From positions 1 through 64,000 of the forward strand of contig CALGTK010000376.1 in NCBI GenBank assembly GCA_937904325.1: a stretch of DNA of 64,000 nucleotides. The letters run 5' to 3'. The notes under the pieces are model-generated. The model was given only the letters and a program-made list of their open reading frames with translations. It was not told where the DNA came from and searched no databases. This DNA comes from an uncultured Planctomyces sp. GTDB lineage: Bacteria; Planctomycetota; Planctomycetia; Planctomycetales; Planctomycetaceae. This document shows positions 1-9,435 of this stretch, one piece after another (within the stretch, counting starts at the first letter, position 1; the number at the start of each line of letters is the position of its first letter). A program made the position numbers and the translations under genes.

Positions 1-526
1 CGCCGCCACCGTTATTATTATTGTTGTTCAGGAAGCGGTAGTACGCTGCCTGAGCCTCATCTCCGTTCAGACCGGGAGCATATGCCTGTGAAACAATGAC
101 CCGTCCCTGTGCATTTGGAACTCCCAGCTGAGACAGCATCAATGCCACCATCTGACGACGATGCTGATCAATTTCCGGATCCGAGTTATTCTCAGATCGT
201 TCGATCAGAATCGGGAACGGGGCACTGCGTGCTCGCGCGGCGAGCTCCAGAAGGTGATCCTTACCGAAGCCAGTCAGCTCGCCCGTAAAATCGACGAACT
301 CATTCCGGTGCATGATGAAATCAAAGGCCTCGCCATTCGTTTCCATCTGGTGGTAGTGTGCTCGAACGACGCTTCCCAATGGATATTTGTCGGGAATCGA
401 CAATGAACGTCGCATGGCCAGCGTTGTTGGAACAAACTGAACGGTCGGCTTGATGCAGCCAACGGTGCTCAGCACGCACGCGACCGTCAGGCCTGAAACC
501 AGGCACCTAGCGTGTCTAAGAATCAT
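1..526 (-). CDS. Lipoprotein, partial (C-terminus beyond the window)
   Basis: Reading the minus strand from an ATG at 526 gives an open frame of about 175 codons with no stop before the window edge. The N-terminus has a short charged segment, a hydrophobic stretch and a lipobox-like LSTVGC around residues 18-23, so a lipid-anchored envelope protein is predicted. The last visible codons form an Asn run followed by Gly (NNNNNNGGG), like the Asn/Gly linker of the neighbouring secretin. The gene lies about 100 bases downstream of the secretin in the same direction, so it is probably in the same operon and part of the same pilus or secretion apparatus. That role is inferred from position. I do not recognise the family. 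Confidence 0.7.
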   Translation of the reverse strand, partial: MILRHARCLVSGLTVACVLSTVGCIKPTVQFVPTTLAMRRSLSIPDKYPLGSVVRAHYHQMETNGEAFDFIMHRNEFVDFTGELTGFGKDHLLELAARARSAPFPILIERSENNSDPEIDQHRRQMVALMLSQLGVPNAQGRVIVSQAYAPGLNGDEAQAAYYRFLNNNNNNGGG

Positions 527-628
527 GAAACTCCCCCCCCATCCCTGGTATGTCACCGAACTCGCAACCTAGATCTGGTCAGACGATTCGGATGCTCTGC
601 TTCGGTAAGGCGTCTCTCCCTGACGCCG

Positions 629-2746
629 TTACCTTCTGTACTGAGACTGTGATCTCATCTGCATTTGTTGCTGCTGACGCTGACGTTGAATAGCCTGACT
701 TTCCGCACCAAGTCGACCGTCATTACCGTTCTGCAAACTTGGAGCAGTTGCGTTTGTTGCTCTAAGTGCGGGGTTCCGTTGAGTCGTATCCCTGCTACCG
801 GTGAACCAGTTTGCAAATTTGATGCGTTGTTGAGACTCCTCATAGCCGACCTGTTGGATCCCTCCCATCTGCTGCACAGGCTGTCCCATGTTCGGATCAG
901 CCATTGGCTGGATGGGACCGGCTGGCGGAGCCATTTGTGGCTGAGCCGGTAACCGTTGAACGCCCTGTTGTGGAACAACCGGTGGCCCTGGATAGACGGC
1001 ACCGGGCTGAGCCTGAACTCCGCCATAGCCAGGAGTGCCAACCTGATAGTTACCCATCAGGCCTCCACCGCCACCCATCGGCATTGGACTACTGAATGTC
1101 GCCGGGTTAAATGGTCGGTAACCGATTTCGGTAGCGTAGCCAGGCCCCCATCCGTAGGGATTGAGCTGGTAAACTCCCTGATCCGGGTAACCTTCGGTCT
1201 TCGCGTAAGCATAAAGTTCGATGTCGTTCGGAGCAGTCACATAGAATCCGGGATAAGGCGGAACTTCATCTGACTCCATCGGATGGACAAGTTCTGGAGT
1301 CACCGTTATCAACAGTTCGTTCTCACCTTGATCAGCATTCTTTGCATTAAACAAGGCTGGCCCGATGATCGGCAATTCTCCCAGGAAGGGAATGCGGTTG
1401 ACTTCAGTTGTCATTGTCATCCCGAACAGGCCTGCCAGCACGATAGTCTGACCTTCTCTCAGTTTGACGGTCGTCGTAACGCGACGAGAGTCCAGGCCTG
1501 GAACTCCACCGTTACCGCCAGTAGCACTGATCTGGCTGTATTCCGGAGTGATATCCATCTTGATGTAGTCTTTGTCGATGACTTCCGGTCGAACAAGCAA
1601 CGACGTTCCAAATCCTCGGAATGAAGTCGATGTGCCTTGAGCGCCTCCGACACCGACGACAGTTGGAACTGGAAACTCACCCCCAGAAAGGAAGCTTGCA
1701 GAATGACCACTGAGCACGGTTAGTGTTGGAGAGGCCAGAATCTTTGCGGTTCGGTTGCCGGCCAGCCAGTTGATCAACAGGTTCACTTCGCCATTCTCAA
1801 AAATACCGGTCAACGCTCCACCAGCGCCCCCAAGAGACGATGACAGGAAGTGACGACCGTTGTTAACAAGTCCGTCCAGGTCGACTCCGAGCGTTCGTAA
1901 CTGTCCGCGGCTAAGTTCCGCGACGGTGACGTGAATCATGATCTGGTGATTTCCGGGAACCTCGAGCAGGTTCACAATGAAGTCATCTTCGTCGTCATTG
2001 CCGTTACTATTATTGTTTCCGTTGCTGGATCCGCCCCCACCACCGCCGTTCCCAAATCCCCCGCCACGACCACCAAAGCCACCGTATATGCCGAATTCGG
2101 CAGCGTAAGCCGAGCGGACAATCTGAAGGATCCGAGCAGCCTCTTCTGCATCACGGGCTTGACCTTTAACGATCAGTCGCTGCTGCAGTGGGATCAGGAA
2201 GACCTTGCTGTTCGGAAAGAGAATTCGCAGCTGTTTCTCAAGTTTTCCGAAGTCGTTGCGAAGACGATCTTCGAAAGTCGGATCGGGAATCACTTCGACA
2301 AGATAGATCAACGGGTCGCGACTATTGTCAAACCACATCGTTAGAGTTGTCGTACCGAAATTCATCCCAATGATACCAATCTCGTTCGGGCTGTACTGGA
2401 CGACATCCACAACTGACGGGTCGGCAATAGCAATTCTGGCAATCGGAGCGCGAGCCACTATCAGCTGGCTGCGTCGATGGATGATTTCCATCTCTTCCTG
2501 AACGTCAGGCATCTCCTCGATCGCGTACGGCAACGGCCTTTTCGGCTTCGTATCATCGGCCGTGACGCGCTGAGTCAGTTGGATCCGTGACTGGTTTCCC
2601 TGTGCACCCCGGTACGGAGCACCAGATTGAGCCATGATCTGTTCCGGCAGGGCCAGGTAGATACTTCCTAGAACCAGCAGTGGGAAGATTCGTCGTGTCA
2701 TCATTGAGTCGTCGCTTCCAGAAAGTCTCATGCGTGCCCTCGACAT
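629..2746 (-). CDS. CpaC/RcpA-type secretin (pilus or type II secretion outer-membrane channel)
   Basis: A 705-residue secretin, expected to form the outer-membrane ring for a Flp/Tad pilus or type II-like export system. A signal peptide lies near residues 16-40. Next come a pilus-assembly N-terminal domain (about 85-155), a BON-like region (about 160-220), a Gly/Asn-rich linker (about 225-255) and the secretin domain (about 260-500). The secretin domain shows typical landmarks: GEFPVPTVVG, the VTTTVKLREGQTIVLAGL stretch and IPFLGELPIIGPALF. The last 190 residues are a Pro/Gly/Gln-rich tail, longer than in proteobacterial CpaC. Internal ATGs (residues 6, 15 and 16) are alternative starts; residue 15 or 16 would place the signal peptide closest to the N-terminus. 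No other cpa/tad genes are visible besides the downstream lipoprotein. Confidence 0.92.
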   Translation of the reverse strand: MSRARMRLSGSDDSMMTRRIFPLLVLGSIYLALPEQIMAQSGAPYRGAQGNQSRIQLTQRVTADDTKPKRPLPYAIEEMPDVQEEMEIIHRRSQLIVARAPIARIAIADPSVVDVVQYSPNEIGIIGMNFGTTTLTMWFDNSRDPLIYLVEVIPDPTFEDRLRNDFGKLEKQLRILFPNSKVFLIPLQQRLIVKGQARDAEEAARILQIVRSAYAAEFGIYGGFGGRGGGFGNGGGGGGSSNGNNNSNGNDDEDDFIVNLLEVPGNHQIMIHVTVAELSRGQLRTLGVDLDGLVNNGRHFLSSSLGGAGGALTGIFENGEVNLLINWLAGNRTAKILASPTLTVLSGHSASFLSGGEFPVPTVVGVGGAQGTSTSFRGFGTSLLVRPEVIDKDYIKMDITPEYSQISATGGNGGVPGLDSRRVTTTVKLREGQTIVLAGLFGMTMTTEVNRIPFLGELPIIGPALFNAKNADQGENELLITVTPELVHPMESDEVPPYPGFYVTAPNDIELYAYAKTEGYPDQGVYQLNPYGWGPGYATEIGYRPFNPATFSSPMPMGGGGGLMGNYQVGTPGYGGVQAQPGAVYPGPPVVPQQGVQRLPAQPQMAPPAGPIQPMADPNMGQPVQQMGGIQQVGYEESQQRIKFANWFTGSRDTTQRNPALRATNATAPSLQNGNDGRLGAESQAIQRQRQQQQMQMRSQSQYRR

Positions 2747-3192
2747 TCGAAGCTACTCCAGCATCCAGGATGCATTTCACGAAACCGGGGTTCCGGCTTG
2801 ACCACAATGGATCCAGCAGGTCTAAAGTGATGATCAGTAGATCATCACATCCTGCGCAGCCTCCACGGCGTGGTTTAAACTTTATCGGTTAGAATGATTG
2901 CCTGAATTGAAGCGGAAGTACCGATTTTTCCTATTTGCAGTGTGCAAAAGCCCAACTGGCAGCAAGTCACCAGACAATTCTGGTAGTTTGGAGAGACAAC
3001 GTACTTTCATACGTTGCCTGCCAGGGCAACCTGGTACTTTACGCAGGTTGAGACATCAAGGAAAAATGGCTTTAACAGACAACTGAGGGCTTCGAATCCA
3101 ACGGAAATTCGACATTCGTCTTTCATTTGCGCACACTCTCCACGAGCCTTCTCTTGCTCCCTGGAATCTTTATGTGAATCAGGAATTTGAAA
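2747..3192. other. Divergent intergenic region between secretin and TIM-barrel genes
   Basis: About 445 bases separate two divergently transcribed genes, so promoters for both should lie here. The only clear structure is a perfect inverted repeat at 2827-2848, listed separately. I saw no small ORF with convincing coding character and no RNA gene. Confidence 0.6.
2827..2848. promoter_or_regulatory. Perfect 9-bp inverted repeat, candidate operator
   Basis: GTGATGATC and GATCATCAC flank a 4-base AGTA spacer, giving a perfect dyad. It lies about 80 bases upstream of the secretin start and inside the divergent promoter region. The size and symmetry fit a site for a dimeric repressor or activator. 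It is not followed by a T-run in either direction, so a terminator is unlikely. The regulator is unknown. Confidence 0.4.
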
Positions 3193-4167
3193 ATGCTGCA
3201 GTCGCGCCGGACTTTCCTTTCGCATTCTGCTATCGCCGTTTCATCGGGGACAGCCAGCGTGCTGTGTCCATCCTGCGGTGTCCGAGCCGACGACGTAAAG
3301 AGTGGCTCAGTAATGCTTCTTGGGTTCAGCACGTACGGTGCGAAGCGATTAAAAACTGAAGCGACGATCGACTTAATTGCGAAGACCGGCTTCGATTCTG
3401 TCGAGATCACAGTCTGGCCAGACTGGGACGCGTCCCCCGCCAACATCCCGCAAAAACGTCGGACGGGACTCCGAAATCAAATCAGCGACCACGGCCTGAC
3501 GTTGACCTCTTTAATGGAGCATCTCTACCCGGAAGCCGACGATGTAAAACACAAGACGTCACTCGAACGCCTGAAGTCAGTCTACGAACTGGCAAACGAC
3601 CTCTGTCCTGACAGCCCGCCGGTGGTGCAGACGGTACTCGGTGGCGGAGACTGGCTGAAAAAGCAAAAGCTCTTCGTCGATCGAGTGGGGGACTGGACGG
3701 CTCTTGGAAAATCGTACGGAGTGGTAACTTGCGTGAAGCCTCACCGAGGTGGCGGAATGTCGAAACCGTCCGAGGCGGTCTGGCTGATTGAACAGATTGG
3801 CGCCCCACGATGGCTCAAGATGGTCTACGACTTCAGTCACTACGCGTTTCGCAACATTCCGCTGGAAGAGTCCATTCAGCATTCTCTGCCGCACATTGGC
3901 CACGTTGCAGTCAAAGATGCCGTCCAGACGACCTTCAGAAACGGCGGTAAGGCGAGAGTTGAGTTTCGCCTGCCGGGCGAGGCTGGGACGATCGATTTCG
4001 TCACGATTCTGAAAACACTCAAGGCTGGTGGTTACAGTGGAGACATCTCGTGCGAGGTCAGCGGCATGGTCTCCGGAAAAAGCGGCTACGATCCAGTTGC
4101 GGCCATGAAGACGTGTTACGCGAATGTGTCGAAAGCCTTCGGCAACGCCGGAATCAAGCGTTCCTGA
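3193..4167 (+). CDS. Exported sugar phosphate isomerase/epimerase-like TIM-barrel protein
   Basis: A 324-residue protein of the xylose-isomerase-like TIM-barrel superfamily, which acts on sugars or polyols using a divalent metal. I chose ATG 3193 over the in-frame TTG at 3187 because AGGA lies about 8 bases upstream. The N-terminus carries SRRTFL plus an Ala/Ser-rich hydrophobic stretch, which suggests Tat export. Barrel-strand motifs with likely metal ligands are visible: FDSVEITVWPDWD near the start, MVYDFSHY and HVAVKD in the middle, and ISCEVSG near the end. It is divergent from the secretin and convergent with the DUF2079 gene, so it is probably monocistronic. The substrate is unknown; uses range from inositol to amino-sugar metabolism. 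Confidence 0.85.
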   Translation: MLQSRRTFLSHSAIAVSSGTASVLCPSCGVRADDVKSGSVMLLGFSTYGAKRLKTEATIDLIAKTGFDSVEITVWPDWDASPANIPQKRRTGLRNQISDHGLTLTSLMEHLYPEADDVKHKTSLERLKSVYELANDLCPDSPPVVQTVLGGGDWLKKQKLFVDRVGDWTALGKSYGVVTCVKPHRGGGMSKPSEAVWLIEQIGAPRWLKMVYDFSHYAFRNIPLEESIQHSLPHIGHVAVKDAVQTTFRNGGKARVEFRLPGEAGTIDFVTILKTLKAGGYSGDISCEVSGMVSGKSGYDPVAAMKTCYANVSKAFGNAGIKRS

Positions 4168-4189
4168 CCGCCAAACTGAAATCGTCGAT

Positions 4190-6388
4190 TCAGCGGCGAC
4201 GTTTTAGAACGATGAAATATCCGTCGCTGCGGTCTTCCAGAAGTTCCCACTTGTCAGGTTCCACCTGCAGTTCACGAACCTGCTCCGGGCCTTTTATACC
4301 GCTGTAATAATGCTGAGTGTCGATCACGATGAAGTCGGTATCGTCGGGCACCTGGTTTTCGTAGTCGGCAACTTTCCTCAAGTAATGGCTGTAGTCGTAC
4401 GACCGCGCGTGGTGAGTAAACCGAGGATGCACAAAATCGGTGGAGGCGACACGAGCTTCCGGCGGAATTTGCTCCAGCACGGTGGCGATTTTTTCCACTC
4501 TTTCCGTGGGAACGTACAACTTGCCCCAGTAGAAAAACGAACCTGAGTCCCAGAACTTGATGCTGAGTGGCGACATCCCCACAACGCTTCCGATCGCACA
4601 ACACAGAGCGAGGGCAAACGCCGGCATGAAAAGACGGTCCCGGCTGAGAAATCGATCGACCAAAGCTCTCAGACGACTGTTTGAATCGTGCCGAAAATTT
4701 GCCAATGAATGCGCAGCAGCCCAGAACAGCACCGGAACGACCGGAGCGTGAAAGTGGTGGTGCGGCTGAGGATCGCTTTTTACAATTTCGTTCAGGCAAA
4801 GCAGCCCGAGGATTGGAACTGCCACTCCAAACCTGGCCGGAGACAGCAACGGTAGAAACGCCAGCGGCAGGAGCAGTGCCAGCAGATAACTCACCGACGA
4901 GACAGTAACGAGTTCTTCGATCACCAGGCCCGGTTGGCTCAGCATCCCGAGGATAATCTCTCCCATCGAGTTGCCGAACTTTCCGAAGTACCGGGCGTAG
5001 TGCGGATCGGCTCCTTCTCGAAAAAACGGAATCAGGACACGCATCACCAGCAGGAGATAGCCGACCGACGCTACCGCAAGTCCGATTCCGTACCTCAGGG
5101 CCATCTTCCGTGACGTCATAAACTCTGGCAGCAACGCCCCACCATCCTGGTCAGCCGGCCCGTTGTAGAGGAACGGCTGCGCCGCGATCCAGCATCCCAG
5201 CGGTGCCAGAATCAGCGGAAAATCTTCTTTGGCCAGCAACGCGACGACGAACAGAGCAACGGTCGACTTGATGCGTCCTCGTTCCAACTGGTCGAGCGCA
5301 AACAGTATTGCAGTCAGCCCGAAACAGATCGGCCGAAACGTCTTCAGGTCGATGGCGATGTCGAGAAACTGCAACGGCGAATACAGTAGATAAGCGACGG
5401 CCAGGCAGACTCCCGCTCGGTCTGAACCTGACCAGCGACGGGCCATCCAGAAAATGGGGATCGCACCCGCGGCAAGTACAAGACTTTCGAAAAACTCAAG
5501 CAGCAGATGCGAAGACCAGATCGCGTACAGCGGAAGCAGAGCCAGATGAATAACCTGGATGTGCTCGCCGAGAAACAGGCCAGGGTCAAGGTAACTGCGA
5601 AAGCCCTTGCCGTGCAGAACGTTCCACAGATGTTCTTCGTACATCACGGAATCGCCATGCGGGACGAGCATTCCACGGTACAACTGCCAGTTCATCGTCG
5701 TAAACACAACGACATAAGCAACGATAGCGGCGAGCAACAGCTTCGGGACGCTGTACGCAGATTGCCAGCGAGAGCCGTCGACATCCTCTGACTTAATTGG
5801 ACTGTCCAATGGCCTGAACAACGGAACGGCCAGAGACGTGCTCCAGCCTGCCACGGACACTGCAATCACATAGTGATACAGCACCGTCATCAGGACCATA
5901 GTGCTCTCAAACCCGCCCGCAAAAACTAGAATGCGGGCCATTTCCCACAACCACGGCAACAACCACCATCGCCAGCCTGACACGGCAACCTGGCAGGTTT
6001 GCTGAATTAACGAGACGTTGTTCAATTCCTGTTGCGACTTCCGCAGTACCGACGCGAGCATTGCGAAGCTCGACAACACAGCACCAGAAACAACCAGCAG
6101 CATAATTAACGGTGGTAGAAATGGAATATCGCAGACAGCAGACTGATCCACTGTATTGATCTTAAGGTTCCCGCCAAACAACGTGATGAAATCGCTCCAC
6201 AGTTGGCGACTTACCAGTCTAGTGGCGGTGACATCACTGCCCAGCACACTCTGCAGCACGAACGCCTGCGCGACACACCCAAGTACGACCATCCCGACCG
6301 CCTTCGGCCAGTAGTCAGCCGGCGCGGAGACCTGTATTCTCTCCCGCGATCCCGCGTCAGTTTTTGAAGCGTTCTTTCGCCTGGCCAC
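4190..6388 (-). CDS. DUF2079 polytopic membrane protein
   Basis: A 732-residue integral membrane protein with roughly a dozen hydrophobic segments. It matches DUF2079 by its landmarks: a first hydrophobic pair, then a short loop reading GDSVMYEEHLWNVLHGKGF, a GEHIQVIHLALLPLYA segment, many membrane spans, and a soluble C-terminal part ending FIVLKRRR. The aspartate/glutamate-bearing first loop resembles GT-C glycosyltransferases that use lipid-linked sugars. A transferase role in the envelope is therefore plausible, but that is inference and the family has no assigned reaction. The N-terminal 150 residues with extra membrane spans precede the usual DUF2079 start. It is convergent with the TIM-barrel gene, with 22 bases between them. 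Confidence 0.8.
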   Translation of the reverse strand: MARRKNASKTDAGSRERIQVSAPADYWPKAVGMVVLGCVAQAFVLQSVLGSDVTATRLVSRQLWSDFITLFGGNLKINTVDQSAVCDIPFLPPLIMLLVVSGAVLSSFAMLASVLRKSQQELNNVSLIQQTCQVAVSGWRWWLLPWLWEMARILVFAGGFESTMVLMTVLYHYVIAVSVAGWSTSLAVPLFRPLDSPIKSEDVDGSRWQSAYSVPKLLLAAIVAYVVVFTTMNWQLYRGMLVPHGDSVMYEEHLWNVLHGKGFRSYLDPGLFLGEHIQVIHLALLPLYAIWSSHLLLEFFESLVLAAGAIPIFWMARRWSGSDRAGVCLAVAYLLYSPLQFLDIAIDLKTFRPICFGLTAILFALDQLERGRIKSTVALFVVALLAKEDFPLILAPLGCWIAAQPFLYNGPADQDGGALLPEFMTSRKMALRYGIGLAVASVGYLLLVMRVLIPFFREGADPHYARYFGKFGNSMGEIILGMLSQPGLVIEELVTVSSVSYLLALLLPLAFLPLLSPARFGVAVPILGLLCLNEIVKSDPQPHHHFHAPVVPVLFWAAAHSLANFRHDSNSRLRALVDRFLSRDRLFMPAFALALCCAIGSVVGMSPLSIKFWDSGSFFYWGKLYVPTERVEKIATVLEQIPPEARVASTDFVHPRFTHHARSYDYSHYLRKVADYENQVPDDTDFIVIDTQHYYSGIKGPEQVRELQVEPDKWELLEDRSDGYFIVLKRRR

Positions 6389-6715
6389 AGTTCAGTGATT
6401 CCACAGTCGAAGATTTGGATGAGATACAGTTGCCATGCGGCTGTCGCCGTAACTACGGCAGTCAGCAATGACAGGGCGAGGCAGGATAGCCTTGCACAAG
6501 CGACGAATCCATTGGCGAAGTTTCCTGAAAATTAAAGCCGGTGGTTTGCCATCGGTTCAGGACAACCTACCGATTTGAACCACCGAATTACTGAGATATT
6601 CCAGAAACTGTTCTCACAATATCTTTAAGCCCCTGCCGTCATAAGTTATTCGCGGCTTTTCTATTGCTCGCTCAAGTCATCCGAAGCATCGCTGAGTTTC
6701 AACATTGGGGACAAC
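6389..6715. other. Intergenic region upstream of apt
   Basis: About 330 bases between the divergent DUF2079 and apt genes; it must hold both promoters. A short minus-strand frame covers 6389-6468 but is out of frame with DUF2079 and has no gene-like character. I saw no RNA gene or repeat. Confidence 0.5.
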
Positions 6716-7243
6716 ATGTCAGATCTGAAAGACTACATCCGAGACATCGCCGACTTTCCAAAACCGGGGATCATGTTTCGAGATATCACGCCTCTCCTGG
6801 CCAATCCGGACGCATTCCGGGAAGTGATCCGTCAGCTCGCTGACAAATATCGCGATGCTGGCATCACCGCAATTTGCGCCGCAGAAGCTCGAGGGTTTAT
6901 CTTTGCCACACCATTGGCATTGGAACTGAACGCGGCGTTTGTCCCGATTCGAAAACCGGGAAAACTTCCGTTCAACACGAAAGCATTTCACTACGAACTT
7001 GAATACGGCACGGACACGCTGGAAATGCACACCGACGCCGTCAAAGCGGGGGACCGAGTGCTGCTGGTCGACGATTTACTGGCTACCGGCGGGACAATGG
7101 AAGCGTGCGTCAAACTGTGCCAACACACCGGAGCAGAAGTCGTCGGCTGTGCTTTTCTAATCGAGCTGACCTTTATCGGCGGCCGAGAAAAACTCGCATC
7201 GACAGACTGTTTCAGTCTGATCAGTTACGACAGCGAAGACTGA
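6716..7243 (+). CDS. apt: Adenine phosphoribosyltransferase
   Basis: A 175-residue protein of the usual Apt length. The enzyme joins adenine to PRPP to give AMP and pyrophosphate, a purine salvage step in the cytoplasm. The N-terminal region [16 protein letters not shown] is characteristic of Apt. EARGFIF (residues 57-63) and KPGKLP follow, and the PRPP-binding motif [13 protein letters not shown] lies at about 115-127. The ATG at 6716 is the only sensible start. The exported sulfatase begins 80 bases downstream in the same direction; whether they share a transcript is unclear. Confidence 0.96.
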   Translation: MSDLKDYIRDIADFPKPGIMFRDITPLLANPDAFREVIRQLADKYRDAGITAICAAEARGFIFATPLALELNAAFVPIRKPGKLPFNTKAFHYELEYGTDTLEMHTDAVKAGDRVLLVDDLLATGGTMEACVKLCQHTGAEVVGCAFLIELTFIGGREKLASTDCFSLISYDSED

Positions 7244-7323
7244 CCCGCCATTGACCTCTCCGTTGTCTCTACTGGCAGAGTGCTGCTTCGAGAAAACTAA
7301 ACACAGCAAGGAGTTGTTCTGCC

Positions 7324-8772
7324 ATGAAACCGACCCTCTTGCTGAGATTCGCCGGCGTTATCCTGGGCTGCCTGATCGGAACATCGGGACACGCAGCGTC
7401 GAAACGCCCGAACTTTGTGTTCTTTCTGGTCGACGACCTTGGCTGGGCAGACGTCGGATGTTTCGGCAGTACGTTTCACGAAACTCCACACATCGACGCA
7501 CTCTGTGCATCCGGGATGAAGTTTACCAATGCGTATGCGGCATGCCCTGTTTGCTCGCCCACGCGTGCCAGCATTTTGACGGGGCGGCACCCGGTACGCG
7601 TTGACATTACCGATTGGCTACCCGGCGCTCGTACCAGAAAGGGCCAGAACCCTCGGTTTCTGCACATCAACGATCGCGACAATCTGGCTCTGGAAGAAAT
7701 CACGATCGCTGAAGTGTTGAGAGATGCCGGCTTCCAGACATTCTTCGGAGGGAAGTGGCACCTGGGCGGCAAAGGTCACTGGCCAACGGACCAGGGCTTC
7801 GACTTTAACATCGGCGGCTGCGACCGAGGCTCGCCTCCTGGCGGCTACTACGCCCCCTGGAGCAATCCAAATCTGACAGCGAACGAGAACGATGAATACG
7901 TGACTGAGCGGCTTACTCAGGAATCCATTCGGTTCGTTGAATCGCGAAAGAAAGACGTTCCGTTCTTCCTCTACCTGTCCTACTACAACGTCCACACACC
8001 AATCACCCCATACCGGAAACGAATCGAACATTTCGAGGACAAAGCGAAGTCGCTCTTCAGCAAACCGGCTTCACCCATCACTGAGCACGACGGCATTTCG
8101 CGCAGCCGGCAGGACAACCCGGAATTTGCATCAATGGTGGCTGCCGTTGACGATAGCGTCGGGACGATCCTGGCAACTCTCGACGAGCAGGGTCTGGCCG
8201 ACAACACCGTCATCTGTTTTTTCTCGGACAATGGGGGACTCTGCACTAAACCCAAGCCAGGACCAACGAGCAATCTCCCGTTGCGATCCGGCAAGGGATG
8301 GCTCTACGAAGGCGGCGTCCGTGAACCGACAATCATTCGCGCACCAGGGATCACAAAGCCTGGTTCCGTGACTGACACTCCGGCTGTCAGCATGGACTTC
8401 TTCCCTACGATCCTTGAGCTTTCGGGCCTGCCTTCGCTACCGAATGTGCACAACGATGGCGTCAGCCTGGTACCGCTTCTGAAGAATCCTTCGAAACCAA
8501 TTGAACGTCCGCTGTTCTGGCACTACCCGCATTACCATGGTTCAACATGGACACCAGGCGCTTCGATCCGCGAAGGCGACTGGAAATTGATCGAGTTCTA
8601 TGAATATGACCAGTCGGAACTCTACAACCTCAAAAACGACGTTGCCGAACAACAAAATCTGGCATCCGCGGAACCAGCGATTGCAGCACGCCTCGCCGCA
8701 AAGCTTCGAGAATGGCAACGGCAAATGCACGCGACAATGCCGCAGCCAAACCCGAATTACCGTCAACAGTGA
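7324..8772 (+). CDS. Exported type-I sulfatase
   Basis: A 482-residue formylglycine-dependent sulfatase that would hydrolyse sulfate esters, probably on carbohydrates. A signal peptide covers residues 1-25. Metal-binding Asp37-Asp38 sit in FLVDDLG. The active-site signature is Cys77-Ser-Pro-Thr-Arg81, followed by [10 protein letters not shown] later SDNGG, the GGKWHLG motif and the GGVREP motif complete the family pattern. Cys77 must be converted to formylglycine by a maturase, which is not encoded in the window. The small molybdopterin-domain gene starts 44 bases after its stop, so an operon is possible. The exact substrate cannot be read from the sequence. Confidence 0.94.
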   Translation: MKPTLLLRFAGVILGCLIGTSGHAASKRPNFVFFLVDDLGWADVGCFGSTFHETPHIDALCASGMKFTNAYAACPVCSPTRASILTGRHPVRVDITDWLPGARTRKGQNPRFLHINDRDNLALEEITIAEVLRDAGFQTFFGGKWHLGGKGHWPTDQGFDFNIGGCDRGSPPGGYYAPWSNPNLTANENDEYVTERLTQESIRFVESRKKDVPFFLYLSYYNVHTPITPYRKRIEHFEDKAKSLFSKPASPITEHDGISRSRQDNPEFASMVAAVDDSVGTILATLDEQGLADNTVICFFSDNGGLCTKPKPGPTSNLPLRSGKGWLYEGGVREPTIIRAPGITKPGSVTDTPAVSMDFFPTILELSGLPSLPNVHNDGVSLVPLLKNPSKPIERPLFWHYPHYHGSTWTPGASIREGDWKLIEFYEYDQSELYNLKNDVAEQQNLASAEPAIAARLAAKLREWQRQMHATMPQPNPNYRQQ

Positions 8773-8816
8773 TCGACGGCGAAACTGACGCAGTCGATCA
8801 ACCAGGAGATAAAGAA

Positions 8817-9254
8817 ATGATTGCAGCCACAATTAATATCGAGGGAGCAGTCCATCAGCCGAGATCGTTTACCCGCGACGAACTCTGCACATTATCCGCT
8901 GACAGTCGTATGGCTGATGTGAGCGAAGTTGCTCCGAATCGCCGAGGCGAGGCGGTTCGTCTCGAATGCCTTCTTAACGATTCAGAACCGGACGAGACGG
9001 CAACGCATGTGACTTTACACTCGGCCGACGGGTTCTCGGCGAGCATTCCTCTTGCTGAAATCCGCGAAACGGGCCTGATCATCTTCCAACTGGACGGTGA
9101 GCCCGTTCCAGATTCTGCGGGTGGGCCATTTCGTTTTCTGATCCCCAATGCGGCAGAATGTCGAGTTGCCGATCTCGACGCCTGCGCGAATGTAAAACAC
9201 CTGGCACGAATCGAACTAACAGCAGGCAAAGGCGCAGATACTCGCTACAGCTAA
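8817..9254 (+). CDS. Small molybdopterin-binding oxidoreductase-domain protein
   Basis: A 145-residue cytoplasmic protein matching the sulfite-oxidase-type molybdopterin domain in short form. Recognisable parts are the N-terminal GAVHQPRSFTRDEL, the middle DGFSASIPLAEI, the GGPFRFLIPNAAEC stretch and the final VKHLARIEL. I chose ATG 8817 because AGGAGA lies about 8 bases upstream; the longer frame would extend back into the sulfatase. The domain is shorter than in catalytic sulfite oxidases or YedY, and the usual molybdenum-ligating Cys context is not evident. It may bind no cofactor or work with a partner. It lies just downstream of the sulfatase; a link to sulfate metabolism is only a guess. 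Confidence 0.75.
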   Translation: MIAATINIEGAVHQPRSFTRDELCTLSADSRMADVSEVAPNRRGEAVRLECLLNDSEPDETATHVTLHSADGFSASIPLAEIRETGLIIFQLDGEPVPDSAGGPFRFLIPNAAECRVADLDACANVKHLARIELTAGKGADTRYS

Positions 9255-9435
9255 TGCGATTCAACCTTTGGCCATGAGGACAAGATGATGCAACTTGTTT
9301 ACGAGAATTCGCCCACAGAGAAACTGTGGTAGAAATTCTGGTAGCAAAATCGGACCGCACGACTCCGAAATCCGCAGGCAGCCTGAATTAGTCAATGCTC
9401 AAACAACCGTAGCTTCTTCCATCTCGCATCCCAGA

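Noticed and set aside
2041..2100. Gly-rich repeat codons in the secretin as a tandem repeat
   Set aside because: It is the low-complexity linker of the protein, not a DNA-level repeat element.
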